Positions 52,399 through 64,000 of a stretch of DNA of 64,000 nucleotides are shown here, piece by piece (position 1 is the first letter of the stretch; each line of letters begins with the position of its first letter). Under the pieces are notes generated by a model that searched no databases, was not told where the DNA came from, and worked only from the letters and a program-made list of their open reading frames with translations. This DNA comes from Archivesica marissinica (Eukaryota > Mollusca > Bivalvia > Venerida > Vesicomyidae), in NCBI GenBank assembly GCA_014843695.1, contig CM026395.1, positions 49,830,557 through 49,894,556 of the forward strand, written 5' to 3'. The position numbers and the translations under genes are program-made.

Positions 52399-52745
52399 TA
52401 GGGTCATTTCCCAAGGTTCCGTGACTATTATGTTCCTACCTTTTTTTTATTGTTGATAATGCTACCTGGACCATTTTAGAAGAAAATGAGCGCCCATGAC
52501 CCTCTGGGAAATTGCGAAGTAACTCCATAGAGCACAAAATCCAAAATGGCCGCCGTCGCCATTTTGAAAAATAAAAAATAAATTATCTTGGGCACAAGAT
52601 AAGCTAGAAATACAATATTTGTGTCTTTTCCAATTAATTTCATTATGATAATTCTGCTAGAATTATTTATTGTCACTTTGAGCCTCATTCTGGCTTGAAA
52701 ATACAAAATGGCCGCTAATTACAGTTAGAAAAACGAACGAAAATG
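52399..52745. repeat. Transposon left terminal inverted repeat
   Basis: Matches the inverted right arm at 58845-59189. Shared words include GACTATTATGTTCCTACC, TTTTAGAAGAAAATGAGCGC and TCTGGGAAATTGCGAAGTAA. Confidence 0.88.
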
Positions 52746-53046
52746 AAATATATTGGGTACATTGTGGGATAGAAATAGAAAAGTTGTGTGTTTGACAACT
52801 CTCTTGTTACACTAACCATGCTATGATTATTATTTCAAATTTCCATCTAGTTTTGACGTGAAATAAGTCCAAAATGGCCGCCATGTTTTTTAATTAAATA
52901 ACAAAAGAGAACTGTCAATGATACATTTCAAGCTAAATATACACAATTTGTGTCCTTTTCTACTTTTGTCATTGTATTAATCCTTGTGTAGTTATGTTTG
53001 TATTTCTTTCAGTCATGTTTGGACTTGAAAATACAAAATGGCCACC
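52543..53046. repeat. Left subterminal repeats, AAAATGGC(C)GCC every ~164 bp
   Basis: AAAATGGCCGCC-like sites start at 52543, 52705, 52871 and 53035 (spacings 162, 166, 164). Sequence between them is a diverged tandem unit (GGGYACA, TAGAAATA, ATTTGTGT in order). Confidence 0.75.
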
Positions 53047-53440
53047 GTATTTCCCTTGTGAATTGGTGGTAAACTATGGTTTTGAAGTATAGTGTGGCTA
53101 AGTACTAATAAATTCACACCCTGTTATCTAAACTTTATTTTAATTACAACTCACTGAACGCTAGCGGCTAACACAATATCCAAATATGTTGTGCAATTTC
53201 GTTGGAATTGCATCAATAAAATGCAATTCCAATGGAATTCCACAACAAATTTAGTTTTCATAGATATATGACAAAACATAAAATATGAAAAGACGTCTGC
53301 TGGTCAACTATTGTTGCTCAATATTTACCTAGCATTTCAAAAGTTAAGATACCATTACCTAATTGTTTATTCACACATAATTGCAAAGCTATCTGATGGA
53401 TGACATCCACTAGTTTAATGTGTATTCAATAATACATTGG

Positions 53441-56400
53441 TCAGTCTTCACGAACACTGTTTTCACTAGAGCTACAGTCACTGTCATTGCAGGAATCTGT
53501 GTCAGTATCACTGTCCTCGTCTGGGTCTTTGGATGGACACACTGGCAGGCAGATCGCCAGAGGGAGGGGAGACTGAGTGTAACGTACAGGAAGGCATACA
53601 CCATCTTTCAGTTGCCATCCATTTCCAATCGGTGAGGGGTGAGATAGGAGGTCGAAATGTCTTTGCAAATAAGCTAGGTAGTTTGCCCTCTCCAAATGAG
53701 GACGAAGACTATCAGTGTCAGGTGCTAGTCGGATTGTGTTTTTCTTCTTCATGGACCGCCACTTTGCCGACCTAGCGTCACACAGTGTCGTGCTTTTCGG
53801 ATCGTTATATATGTACCGAATAACAAACAGCTCCAAATCGTTGAGGACATATTCAGTCACTGGCAGCTCCATGCCACATGATGCAAGGAGATCACGTGCT
53901 TCCTTTGAGTCATTGACCCGATCGGCAACAAGCTTCTTACTTACACCATAGAAACCTGAGTTGTGATCACATCCAGTGAGTACATGTAGCTGTATGATAG
54001 ATGCAGCCATTTCTTCATTGCACAAACACCTGGCAGAGATAATTTCACGTTTGCGTTTCACACACAGGAGACCTGATGTCTGTTGAGCAACATAGGCAGC
54101 TTGAACATAATTGTCGGTGTCCTCAGTATCTAGAACGACGGCTTGTTCTCAGCCCTGGGACCGAAGAATGTTATATATAGTGAACATTGCCGTGTCGGCC
54201 TCTGTATGAGAACATTGGAACTCTGGGACAAGTGTTGCCGTTGTCAGATTCTTTGCGATTCCACCTACCACACAGTAGATTAGCTGAATGTTTGTTTTAG
54301 CCACAGTACGCTCGAATGATGTTTGCAAAAATGCTTGTAGGCGGATCTTGTTTCCTGGACTACGCAGAAGTGCATGAAAGTCTTTTATTGAAGGAAACTT
54401 GTCTTCAGACTTCATGTAGACATTACTTATAGGTGTTCCTTTCTGACGTAAGATGCGTTCACTGTCTTTGATGGAATACTTCTGATCATATGCATCGTTA
54501 ATGCAAATGATCTGATCTGCATGTTTGTGTCGTGCGAGAATTAGGTTGAATACTTTCTCTCCATAATCACCCCATGTGTATTTGGAACCATCGCCCTTTT
54601 CCCTGTCTTCGGTGGTTGGTGCTGCAAGGTGCCAGATAAGACCCATATCAACAATAGATGTGCTCAATTCAGGTTCTGGTACTATCGTCATGGTAAGCTT
54701 TTCTTGAAGCTTGCTTTTCTGTACCTTTCGCATGGTTCCATTTACATTGAATATAGGAAGGCACTCATCTGTGACGCGATGCTGCAGCACTTCCTCCAGT
54801 TTGAGTGCACCACTATTCTCTACGAGACCAAGGACTGCTGTCATAGCTTTGGACTTCATATCGGCTGTCTTTCCAGTTAGACGCTCACCATCAGATTTTT
54901 TCAGTTCTTGCTTTGAAAAGTTTTGCCGATTACTGCGAGGAACTCTGTCAGTTAGACACTTGGTCTTTGAAAACACCCTATCTTGTAAGAACATAGTCAT
55001 CTTGGTGATACCATCGGCGTGTGCAGTTTTGAAATCACCAGCAAGTTTTTCCGAAGCTGGTATTCCTGATTGCAGAGATCTAAGTGTCTGATTTGTGAGG
55101 TCAAATGGGTCACATGTGAATTCTGTGAGACAATCATGAATATCCTGAATTGCCTGTTCGTCTTTCTTCAATTTGCTAGCAGATGAATCAGCATGCTTAA
55201 CCTTTGCTACTACCTTGTGATCAGCATGCCGATGGACACTTGCCCTTACCCGATTGACATTGTTCACATTGCGAGTGTTTGCAATCAACTGCTTCTCGTT
55301 ATTGAGAATGCCCAACCAGCCAGATTTCAATTTAGAGCCCTTATTCATAGTCGACTCTATCCAGATATCTAGAGCGACACAAGAGTATGGGTTTCCCGTC
55401 ATTGATTGTGCAAAGAGACCACTGTCCATGAATGCTGCTTGTTCATCGGTCAGGTTGTCGAGAACAGTGGTGAAATCCGGAAGATAGCGACCATATCTAT
55501 CGTTATCATAAACTTGCATCCAAGGAAGCATGAGCTTTAGGGATGATTTGAACTCACCCCAATTACTTGTTCTGATAGCATGGATATTTTGCGTCAGGAT
55601 TTCAACCATCTCCATGAATGATATCCAGTACTCGGCTAGTGGAGCATCATCACAGTCCTCAAACAGAGTGCCCACTAGAATTTTCAATTCTTCATTGTTC
55701 TCAAGCTCAGTATAGGCATCTGCCAGTTCCACGTTATCTGCATCTACTTGCTGTCTGAGCTTGTCAAGTGAGACCTTGATATCGTTCGATAAAGACACAT
55801 CTCTGAGCCGCCTGTCAAGAGCATGATGGATCAACGTTTCATAGAAGAGCCTTAAACAACGAACACCGCGCTTGAAATGCTTTCCACGGAGTGCCTGATC
55901 TACAGAGCCTTCTGCAATGACACCAGCTGCCACCAAGACATCTGAAAGTCCTGATCCCTTAAACCGCTTGTACATAGCGTAGATGAATGACATTTGTATG
56001 TGGAAAGGTCCCATGAATGGCAACAATTTGCTGAACGGGTCAGGATTCTCACTTTTCAACTCGAGAAGAAGCACATACACTGGGTGATCACCAACAATGA
56101 TGGCGAATGGCATTTCTTTTTCATTTACCGATTTGGCTAGATTGCTCATCACATCATAGAGAATTGTCTTACTAGGTGGATCTGGATATGTCATGTGGTA
56201 TATTGCACGACTCTTCTTGTCTGGTTCAGACATATTTGCATGAAACGCGGGCATTACAGGTACACTTTGGTCCTTTGGGTGTGGTCTGGAATGATCATCG
56301 TCTGACCTTGTTAGTTCATGGATTACACCGCGTGTTCTTTGAGCAGATGTGTCAGGTAAATTGTCATCAGACTGCTTTCTGATGGGTGGCTCTCCGCGTT

Positions 56401-58024
56401 TTAATGTCTTATATGGTCTGACCGAACGCATTTCACGTCCTAATTCATTCAGTTCTGCTGAGAGTGTTGCAGCCAATTTAGTTGTATGGACTGGTCGGTC
56501 TTGATGAGTTGCAGACGAAATGTCTTTATCGAGTGATTCTGGTTGTATAAACATCACATTGGTGCGGTGGGGTTGACCCGCACCTGTCAAAGTATCGCTT
56601 TTAAAGTCATCATTGTCCACAATTGCAATGGCTGGAGTTCCATCAGCAAGTTCAAATGGACAATTCAAAGAGCGTTTTAGGTCATTAACTACCCAGAAAT
56701 CCCGCAGCATCATGGTGTCATTGTAGCTGATTCCCAAACCATTCTTGTGGATGATATCAACTATTTCTCTACTTTTTGACAGTCCATGTAGCATAACAGA
56801 GATGTTTGTGCAGAATGCAGTGCGTTTGCCTGTAATATAGCTTGTGACTAGGGACACAATTGACCGCACAGTGGGTGTATCATCAATGTCAGACATGTTC
56901 GGACGTTTCATCCAACTGATCAGCTTCATTAGCAGTTCACTCGTGTTCTCTTCCTTCTCCAACTCGAGGATGTATGGCGGCCAGGCAACAGTATCTGTAC
57001 CAATTACATCCTGTTTGATGCGTGACGCGATGTTCTTAATTAACTGATCGTTACTGACACCCAATGATGATATTGCAGCCTCAATGTATGTACCTCCTGC
57101 AGTAGTATCATACACTAACTCACTCACATTCTTTTGTTGTCGTTCATGGAAACCAATTGTATCTCCGAATTCATTGACAAGCAGCATTTTCAGGTAGCTT
57201 GATCTCACTATTGATGTATGTCCGTAATTGGAAATAATGCGCGTGTAGTCATTAACAAGACCTTGCAATGTGCTAAATTCGTGGTCATGGAAAATGACCT
57301 GGCGAACGTGACTGAAGAATAGTGCCTGTGCCTCTCGGAGACTCACTCTTTGGAGATGTTGTGCTGCTTCATCGGTGAGCGGCTTTTGATCACTGATATA
57401 CTTACGCCAGCATGCACGATGATATCGGATTTCAATTCCAAAAGCACTTTCAGCGTCAGGAATAGAGTCTATCAAAGTCGAAAGTCTCTCTCTCATCGGT
57501 TCGTCTACTAAACGCACTGTGTGGACCTTGAACTTAGTCCATGCATCCAATGTTGAGAGAAGGAGAATCTGCTTATCACGATTGAATGTGTTAAATTTTT
57601 GTCCTTTCATACACCATACACAACAAGATTTGTCGTGAAGACGTCCTGTATCAGACCGGAGTTTTTTTGGCTCACTGGCTTCTTGTGTGATGTTAAGTTC
57701 TGTAACTTCTTGCCCATCATCATCCACACTCTGAGTGGTTGTGAGTGTGCGTCTCTTGGCTTTGGAGTAATATGTATTGCTGGAGAGTGTTGCATAGCAT
57801 GAGTTATGCATGTGCTGTTCCTTTGGGCGTTTTTCCCAATCCACAGAACTATGAATATTTGAAAATGGATTAATGTCTTTCCATTTTAAAGCCTTTTCTT
57901 GAATAGAGCTCCATTTAACACTTGTGGTTTTGTCCAAACTATCGATCTTACTACAGGGCCTACCACAAAGTAAAATACATTTGTTCACTTGTTTCTTGTT
58001 TGTTACGTCCAATTGTTCTGCCAT
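53441..58024 (-). pseudogene. Transposon-encoded large protein, one in-frame TGA
   Basis: The ATG at 58024 (context AAAATGGCA) opens 1291 codons to TGA at 54151-54149. The same frame then continues without shift to a stop at 53441-53443, about 1526 residues plus the internal stop. The N-terminus has Cys-rich CILLCGRPC and a HNSC (residues 16-80). A second CCVWC with RYHRAC lies at about 130-215, looking like two zinc-binding modules. A middle block (FHIQMSFIYAMYKRFKGSGL, AEGSVDQALRGKHFKRG, about 665-720) and YGRYLPDFTTVL with MTGNPYSCVALDIWIE are typical of a widespread, unnamed animal repeat-encoded family. The tail has EADTAMF, DTEDTD and LTGCDHNSGFYGVSKK, reminiscent of PIN/XPG-type nucleases; that likeness is inference. 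Confidence 0.75.
54149..54151 (-). other. In-frame TGA inside the transposon ORF
   Basis: The frame before (ending NILRSQG) and after (EQAVVLDTEDTD) both read as one conserved protein with no shift. The TGA is followed by GAAC. A CGA-to-TGA change is one plausible origin. Confidence 0.8.
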
Positions 58025-58519
58025 TTTGGACCATTAAGTTTCTGAACAAGTTTATACGCCTTCATGAAATGTCACTGATACGCATGTATAGTTTATGTAA
58101 CTGTTGAACACGGGAGAGCAGCTCGTCAGCTTCTGTATCTGAAACAAGAAAATTATAAGTAGAAGATGACACAGTTGGGGCGGGGGGGGGGTGATATGTA
58201 CAGTAGTTAAACATGTCTCTTCTCAGAATAATTGAGCGAATCTTGCGAATATGTATATAATTCACGTCTTTCATATTTGCTATAGGAAAACCATTGACAT
58301 AATACATGTATATAAATATGCATATTCACAAGATATTAGCATGAGTGTTCTGAGAAATTATAAGTTTTTTACTACTGTGCATAACACATGGCTATGCTAA
58401 ACTATTTGGAATGTGTACACATGCCCCGACTAGCCTGGATAAATATCATGTTCATTGTTTCATATTGAAGTACCACTTGTAGTGGATATCTAAAAAAATA
58501 CCAATTAAGAACCACATAT

Positions 58520-59045
58520 GGCGGCCATCTTGAATCTACCAATTCACATATATATCTGTATATATATGTGAATGTAAACATTTCGTATGTAGAGTGTTGT
58601 AATAGTAAATGGAGGTGAAAAATATACAATGTTTGTCTTTCTAGCTAACCATGTGCCCAAGATTGTTATATATAGTATATATGTATGTTTATTAGTGCAT
58701 TAGTGTGGTGGCCATTTTGAATTCTTTTCAAGTTATATTTCGATTAAAAGTGAAATGAATAATTCTAGCATGGTTAGTATGACAAGGAAGCTAACGAACA
58801 CACAAATTTACTATTTCTACTCTACCTTGTACCCAGCATTTTCATTTTTGTTCATTTTACTAACTGTAATTGGCGGCCATTTTGGATTTTCACGCCAGAA
58901 TAAAGTTTAAAGTGGAAAAAGTATATTCTAGCAGGATTATCACGATGAACGTAATTGGAAAAGATACAAATATTGTATTTCTAGCTTATCCTGTGCCCGA
59001 GATAATTCATTATTTATTTTTCAAAATGGCGTCGGCGGCCATTTT
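58520..59045. repeat. Right subterminal repeats, mirrored GGCGGCCATTTT sites
   Basis: Sites start at 59034, 58872, 58707 and 58520 (spacings 162, 165, 187), in the opposite orientation to the left set. Confidence 0.75.
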
Positions 59046-59189
59046 GGATTTTGTGCACTACGGAGTTACTTCGCAATTTCCCAGAGGGTCATGGGCGCTC
59101 ATTTTCTTCTAAAATGGTCCAGCTAGCGTTATCAACAATAAAAAAAAGGTAGGAACATAATAGTCACGGAACCTTGGGAAATGACCCTA
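58845..59189. repeat. Transposon right terminal inverted repeat
   Basis: Inverted counterpart of 52399-52745; see the element entry. The arm is cut off by the N run at its outer edge or ends exactly there. Confidence 0.88.
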
Positions 59190-60189
59190 NNNNNNNNNNN
59201 NNNNNNNNNNNNNNNNNNNNNNNNNNNNNNNNNNNNNNNNNNNNNNNNNNNNNNNNNNNNNNNNNNNNNNNNNNNNNNNNNNNNNNNNNNNNNNNNNNNN
59301 NNNNNNNNNNNNNNNNNNNNNNNNNNNNNNNNNNNNNNNNNNNNNNNNNNNNNNNNNNNNNNNNNNNNNNNNNNNNNNNNNNNNNNNNNNNNNNNNNNNN
59401 NNNNNNNNNNNNNNNNNNNNNNNNNNNNNNNNNNNNNNNNNNNNNNNNNNNNNNNNNNNNNNNNNNNNNNNNNNNNNNNNNNNNNNNNNNNNNNNNNNNN
59501 NNNNNNNNNNNNNNNNNNNNNNNNNNNNNNNNNNNNNNNNNNNNNNNNNNNNNNNNNNNNNNNNNNNNNNNNNNNNNNNNNNNNNNNNNNNNNNNNNNNN
59601 NNNNNNNNNNNNNNNNNNNNNNNNNNNNNNNNNNNNNNNNNNNNNNNNNNNNNNNNNNNNNNNNNNNNNNNNNNNNNNNNNNNNNNNNNNNNNNNNNNNN
59701 NNNNNNNNNNNNNNNNNNNNNNNNNNNNNNNNNNNNNNNNNNNNNNNNNNNNNNNNNNNNNNNNNNNNNNNNNNNNNNNNNNNNNNNNNNNNNNNNNNNN
59801 NNNNNNNNNNNNNNNNNNNNNNNNNNNNNNNNNNNNNNNNNNNNNNNNNNNNNNNNNNNNNNNNNNNNNNNNNNNNNNNNNNNNNNNNNNNNNNNNNNNN
59901 NNNNNNNNNNNNNNNNNNNNNNNNNNNNNNNNNNNNNNNNNNNNNNNNNNNNNNNNNNNNNNNNNNNNNNNNNNNNNNNNNNNNNNNNNNNNNNNNNNNN
60001 NNNNNNNNNNNNNNNNNNNNNNNNNNNNNNNNNNNNNNNNNNNNNNNNNNNNNNNNNNNNNNNNNNNNNNNNNNNNNNNNNNNNNNNNNNNNNNNNNNNN
60101 NNNNNNNNNNNNNNNNNNNNNNNNNNNNNNNNNNNNNNNNNNNNNNNNNNNNNNNNNNNNNNNNNNNNNNNNNNNNNNNNNNNNNNNNN
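59190..60189. other. Assembly gap, 1000 N
   Basis: Exactly 1000 N, the usual fixed-size placeholder, so the real length is unknown. It separates the transposon end from the 23-bp array and probably contains more array. Confidence 0.99.
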
Positions 60190-61516
60190 ACCAGTTCTGC
60201 AACAAGGAATGTACCAGTTCTGCAACAAGGAATGTACCAGTTCTGCAACAAGGAATGTACCAGTTCTGCAACAAGGAATGTACCAGTTCTGCAACAAGGA
60301 ATGTACCAGTTCTGCAACAATGAATGTACCAGTTCTGCAACAAGGAATGTACCAGTTCTGCAACAATGAATGTACCAGTTCTGCAACAAGGAATGTACCA
60401 GTTCTGCAACAAGGAATGTACCAGTTCTGCAACAATGAATGTACCAGTTCTGCAACAATGAATGTACCAGTTCTGCAACAAGGAATGTACCAGTTCTGCA
60501 ACAAGGAATGTACCAGTTCTGCAACAAGGAATGTACCAGTTCTGCAACAATGAATGTACCAGTTCTGCAACAATGAATGTACCAGTTCTGCAACAATGAA
60601 TGTACCAGTTCTGCAACAATGAATGTACCAGTTCTGCAACAATGAATGTACCAGTTCTGCAACAATGAATGTACCAGTTCTGCAACAATGAATGTACCAG
60701 TTCTGCAACAATGAATGTACCAGTTCTGCAACAATGAATGTACCAGTTCTGCAACAATGAATGTACCAGTTCTGCAACAAGGAATGTACCAGTTCTGCAA
60801 CAATGAATGTACCAGTTCTGCAACAAGGAATGTACCAGTTCTGCAACAAGGAATGTACCAGTTCTGCAACAATGAATGTACCAGTTCTGCAACAAGGAAT
60901 GTACCAGTTCTGCAACAAGGAATGTACCAGTTCTGCAACAAGGAATGTACCAGTTCTGCAACAAGGAATGTACCAGTTCTGCAACAAGGAATGTACCAGT
61001 TCTGCAACAAGGAATGTACCAGTTCTGCAACAAGGAATGTACCAGTTCTGCAACAATGAATGTACCAGTTCTGCAACAATGAATGTACCAGTTCTGCAAC
61101 AAGGAATGTACCAGTTCTGCAACAATGAATGTACCAGTTCTGCAACAAGGAATGTACCAGTTCTGCAACAATGAATGTACCAGTTCTGCAACAATGAATG
61201 TACCAGTTCTGCAACAAGGAATGTACCAGTTCTGCAACAATGAATGTACCAGTTCTGCAACAATGAATGTACCAGTTCTGCAACAAGGAATGTACCAGTT
61301 CTGCAACAAGGAATGTACCAGTTCTGCAACAATGAATGTACCAGTTCTGCAACAATGAATGTACCAGTTCTGCAACAAGGAATGTACCAGTTCTGCAACA
61401 AGGAATGTACCAGTTCTGCAACAATGAATGTACCAGTTCTGCAACAATGAATGTACCAGTTCTGCAACAATGAATGTACCAGTTCTGCAACAATGAATGT
61501 ACCAGTTCTGCAACAA
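60190..61516. repeat. 23-bp minisatellite array, about 1.3 kb visible
   Basis: The unit is ACCAGTTCTGCAACAAGGAA then TGT; a single G/T variant (AAGGAAT or AATGAAT) is the main difference among about 58 copies. The array enters directly from the gap. Predicted ORFs through it and the Ns are artefacts. Confidence 0.97.
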
Positions 61517-61974
61517 GCAAATGTTGTTTGTCTAGCAGGCAGTTACATAGCTGCATTTGCATTTTCCAGGAAAAGAAATTCTAATTCTTTTTTTTTATTA
61601 TTGAATATATTTATTTTGTTATTTAAACACATTTTCACAAACATTATACATTTAACAGTTTGATAATAACAGAAATTATTTGCAAATGTGTACATATTTA
61701 TCAAATGTGGTCAAGTTACAAAAATATTTAAATCTATCATTCTCACTCTAATTCTAATTCAACGAGATGATGTTTGACAACTTGTATAGTTTGCATACCT
61801 GTCTCAGTAATAGGAAGTTAATTGAAATGAAAAGTATGTTATATGAGCATTTTCACTGTCATAATCGGCAGTCATTGACCTGTATTTGTGGTGGTTAATA
61901 TTGGATTTAAATAGAACTAACACATGGGTAAACCTAGACCGTTGACCAATTTGATTCAAACGGTATTTGCATAG
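61517..61974. other. Intronic sequence, no feature seen
   Basis: AT-rich with homopolymer T runs; no exon recognised. Confidence 0.45.
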
Positions 61975-62187
61975 AAAATAGAGCCAGATCAGCCGCCATG
62001 GAACGTGCTGTCTGATCAGGGCATCATCAGGCTCTATGCTGTTTGCTATTCAGATGACCTTGCTAAGACACTTGGCTATGTAGCAAACAACATAGATCCT
62101 GATCAGCACACAGCGTCATGCTGTGGCTGATCTGGATGTATGTTGTTTGCAAAAGCCTTTAAATGTATCCAGAATGAAATGGGTTAA
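61975..62187. mobile_element. Palindromic MITE-like sequence ending in TTAA
   Basis: Two hairpins are visible: GATCAGCC/GGCATCATC around 61985-62035, and CATAGATCCTGATCAGC against GGCTGATCTGGATGTATG at 62090-62140. The right end is AAATGGGTTAA (TTAA 62184-62187). The GATCCTGATSAG core and TTAA end resemble the MITE at 2678-2913. The left end is not clear. Confidence 0.4.
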
Positions 62188-64000
62188 TGTAGGGAGAAGC
62201 TTAAAGTATAATTATAAGCCAGGGCAAAGTTGGTTGATTCAGCCAAGTGTCATGTACATGTCATGTATGTATATTCTATGTAAATGTCCTTATTCCAGAG
62301 CTCAAAACGGAGAAGTGAGACAGCTTGGAGGAACTATTTCACCCAAATTGCTCCCCCCATTAGCTCCCTGGAACATGTAGCTATTGATACAATGGTGTAC
62401 TCATTCCCAGTACAATACAGTCTTCCTGGAAACCGTACGACTGCCTGATATGTCACTGTCGGTCAAAAAGAATTGAAATTGCATTTTAATAATTTGTCTG
62501 ACTTGTGTCAGCAAACTCTTGCAAAGTTCCTTGAAGACTGTACAAAGTCATGACAATGTATGATCAGTAAATAGTCTCTAAATGCCATTACTGGCAGCCA
62601 TGGCCACAGGCAGACGTAACAGTGCTTTTATAGTATAATTGCTGCTGAAAAAATAATAACTAAAGCATGTTTTTATAGAAGACATATACTTTATAGAAGA
62701 CATAATTTTTTATATGCTTTGATACAAGTTAAAAACATTTGAAAAAAATAATATTTTTTTAACATTGTTTAGCCCAATTCTTCTATCAAAGCACATTCTG
62801 TCTTCTATAAAAAATCATGTTTTATTTGATCATATTAATTTTTCAGCACCCATTATTCTATCACAGCAGTATTACATCTGCCTGTGACCATGACTGCCAA
62901 GAGTTTTGCTGAATGTTAAGCAGGATGAAGACTTCTCTGTTGTTGATGATAAACACAAACCTGATTTAACGAGGGGCAGCTAGCTCATTTGTAAAAGCAA
63001 GATCTAATCATTAAGAAATTGTTCAGTCTCTATACAGTTAATTTCTTCTTGCATTCTTTATTTTCAAGTACCGGTGGTTGTTATTGTTGTATCTGAATAT
63101 GAAGTTTAGTAAAGAAATATGAGGACGTTGTAACAGGTGTTTTGAATAAAAAGAAAACTGCGTAATAATGTTAATCCGTCTTACATATTCAGGTTATTTG
63201 GTACATGTACTTTTAATATTTGTATGCATGGAATAACTGAAGATATTTTTAATAACATTTTTTTACATCAGTTCGTGTTTTGACCTTAGTGTCCTTTGCT
63301 TGAAATAAAATATAAAATTAAATATTAACTCTGCACCGTGGGTTAAATAAAGGCTATAAATAGATGTAGTTCGAATAATTATAGCAGACGACAATTCATT
63401 AATTTGTTTTCCTTATTAATTTTTTGTAACTGAACGGTCTGGAAATATTTCCTGGAATTTCCTTAGAATTGTGTCCTTGGAGAGTCAACATATGACCTAA
63501 GCTGTCAACCCATCTTTATCTCTTTGCTGGTGAAACTACCAGTTAAATATGTAACAACACAATTCTGATGAAATTCCATGACATTTACAGAGTTTTCAGT
63601 AAACAAATAAGAAAAACACAGTAATTTTTTGTCGGCTGCTTCAATTATTTTATCTATTTATAGCCTTTATCTTACCCAGCATGCAAAACGTTAAATACCA
63701 AACACATGGAAACAAAACTTAAGAGGAATGTTTCACCCTATGCATACTGATACAAGAAATTCATAACACTAAGCGCGAAAACCGACTGAAACCACAGCAA
63801 CTAGAAAACCCCCGCTCTGAGCTGACTGCCATGTCCACATGCTGTGACCAATTTCTCCCCAAATTGAATCACAAACACTTATCCTGCTAACATATACATT
63901 TGTATATATTTGCTAACACCCAGACAGACAAACAGACACATACCGGTACAGCCAAAAGCAATAACCCCTGTTCCTAAGGCTGGGTTAGCATACCTTGATC
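62188..64000. other. Intronic sequence, no gene seen
   Basis: I looked for the next FHOD exon (KGRK-x-x-LILRTQLSVR-like) on the + strand and did not find it. ATAGAAGACATA repeats occur around 62680-62705 and a TCTTCTATAAAA mirror near 62810. No other feature. Confidence 0.45.

Larger units (their letters stand above)
52399..59189 (-). mobile_element. DNA transposon with long terminal inverted repeats, at least 6.8 kb
   Basis: The left end TAGGGTCATTTCCCAAGGTT at 52399 is repeated, inverted, at the right edge (AACCTTGGGAAATGACCCTA ending at 59189). The arms stay alignable for about 350 bp at roughly 90% identity by eye. Further inward they become diverged subterminal repeats. Between them is a minus-strand ORF of about 1527 codons. 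The right end abuts an assembly gap, so the true end and the target duplication cannot be seen. I did not assign a known superfamily. Confidence 0.85.

Noticed and set aside
53420..57802. Plus-strand ORFs opposite the transposon ORF
   Set aside because: Short shadows of the minus-strand frame with no recognisable content.
59132..61562. Minus-strand ORFs of nearly 800 codons and plus-strand ORFs through the N run
   Set aside because: They consist of Ns plus the 23-bp repeat.
62123..62380. Candidate next FHOD exon after an acceptor-like TTATTCCAG near 62298
   Set aside because: The downstream peptide (AQNGEVRQLGG) does not resemble the expected KGRK-x-x-LILRTQ segment and reaches a stop without a donor.

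Overview
This is an animal genome window: it has spliced protein-coding exons, tRNA-derived SINEs, MITEs, a large DNA transposon and long intronic tandem arrays. It is not bacterial or viral. The style of the dispersed repeats (TTAA palindromic MITEs, several SINE families, frequent TACATGTA-like words) suggests a mollusc, most likely a bivalve; that is inference.

The one gene I can recognise is a FHOD-type formin (FHOD1/FHOD3/Drosophila Fhos family) on the + strand. Two exons encode the conserved N-terminal ubiquitin-like GBD: 27494-27658 (initiator Met, donor in phase 0) and 46525-46649 (starts in phase 0, ends in phase 2). Upstream lies a second chain of exons: an exon open at the left edge and ending at 1661, then 16069-16245 and 18148-18287. 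Its phases are 1/1, 1/1, then 0. The last one can join the GBD exon at 46525 in frame. The simplest reading is one gene with two alternative 5' parts: a long isoform with a disordered, repeat-bearing N-terminal extension, and a short isoform starting at 27494. The rest of the formin lies beyond position 64000.

About half of the window is tandem repeat, in at least eight unrelated families that all sit in (inferred) introns of this gene. They are 49/37 bp at 3.8-16.05 kb, 81 bp at 19.0-21.4 kb, CAT triplets at 26.2-26.4 kb, 16 bp at 31.2-33.6 kb, 27 bp at 34.1-42.06 kb, 35/29 bp at 42.5-44.8 kb, 30/32 bp at 47.7-50.8 kb, 48 bp at 51.2-51.6 kb and 23 bp at 60.2-61.5 kb. The first runs to within 20 bp of a splice acceptor. 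The 27-bp array has essentially no stop codon in any of six frames, so its very long ORFs are artefacts. The 35-bp array appears to be an expansion of a SINE head.

From 52399 to at least 59189 there is a DNA transposon with roughly 350-bp terminal inverted repeats, mirrored subterminal repeats every ~165 bp, and a minus-strand ORF of ~1527 codons broken by one in-frame TGA. Its right end touches a 1000-N assembly gap (59190-60189). The remaining sequence holds SINEs of four groups, several MITEs, a LINE reverse-transcriptase fragment and a possible LTR-retroelement relic with a tRNA-Lys primer-binding site.
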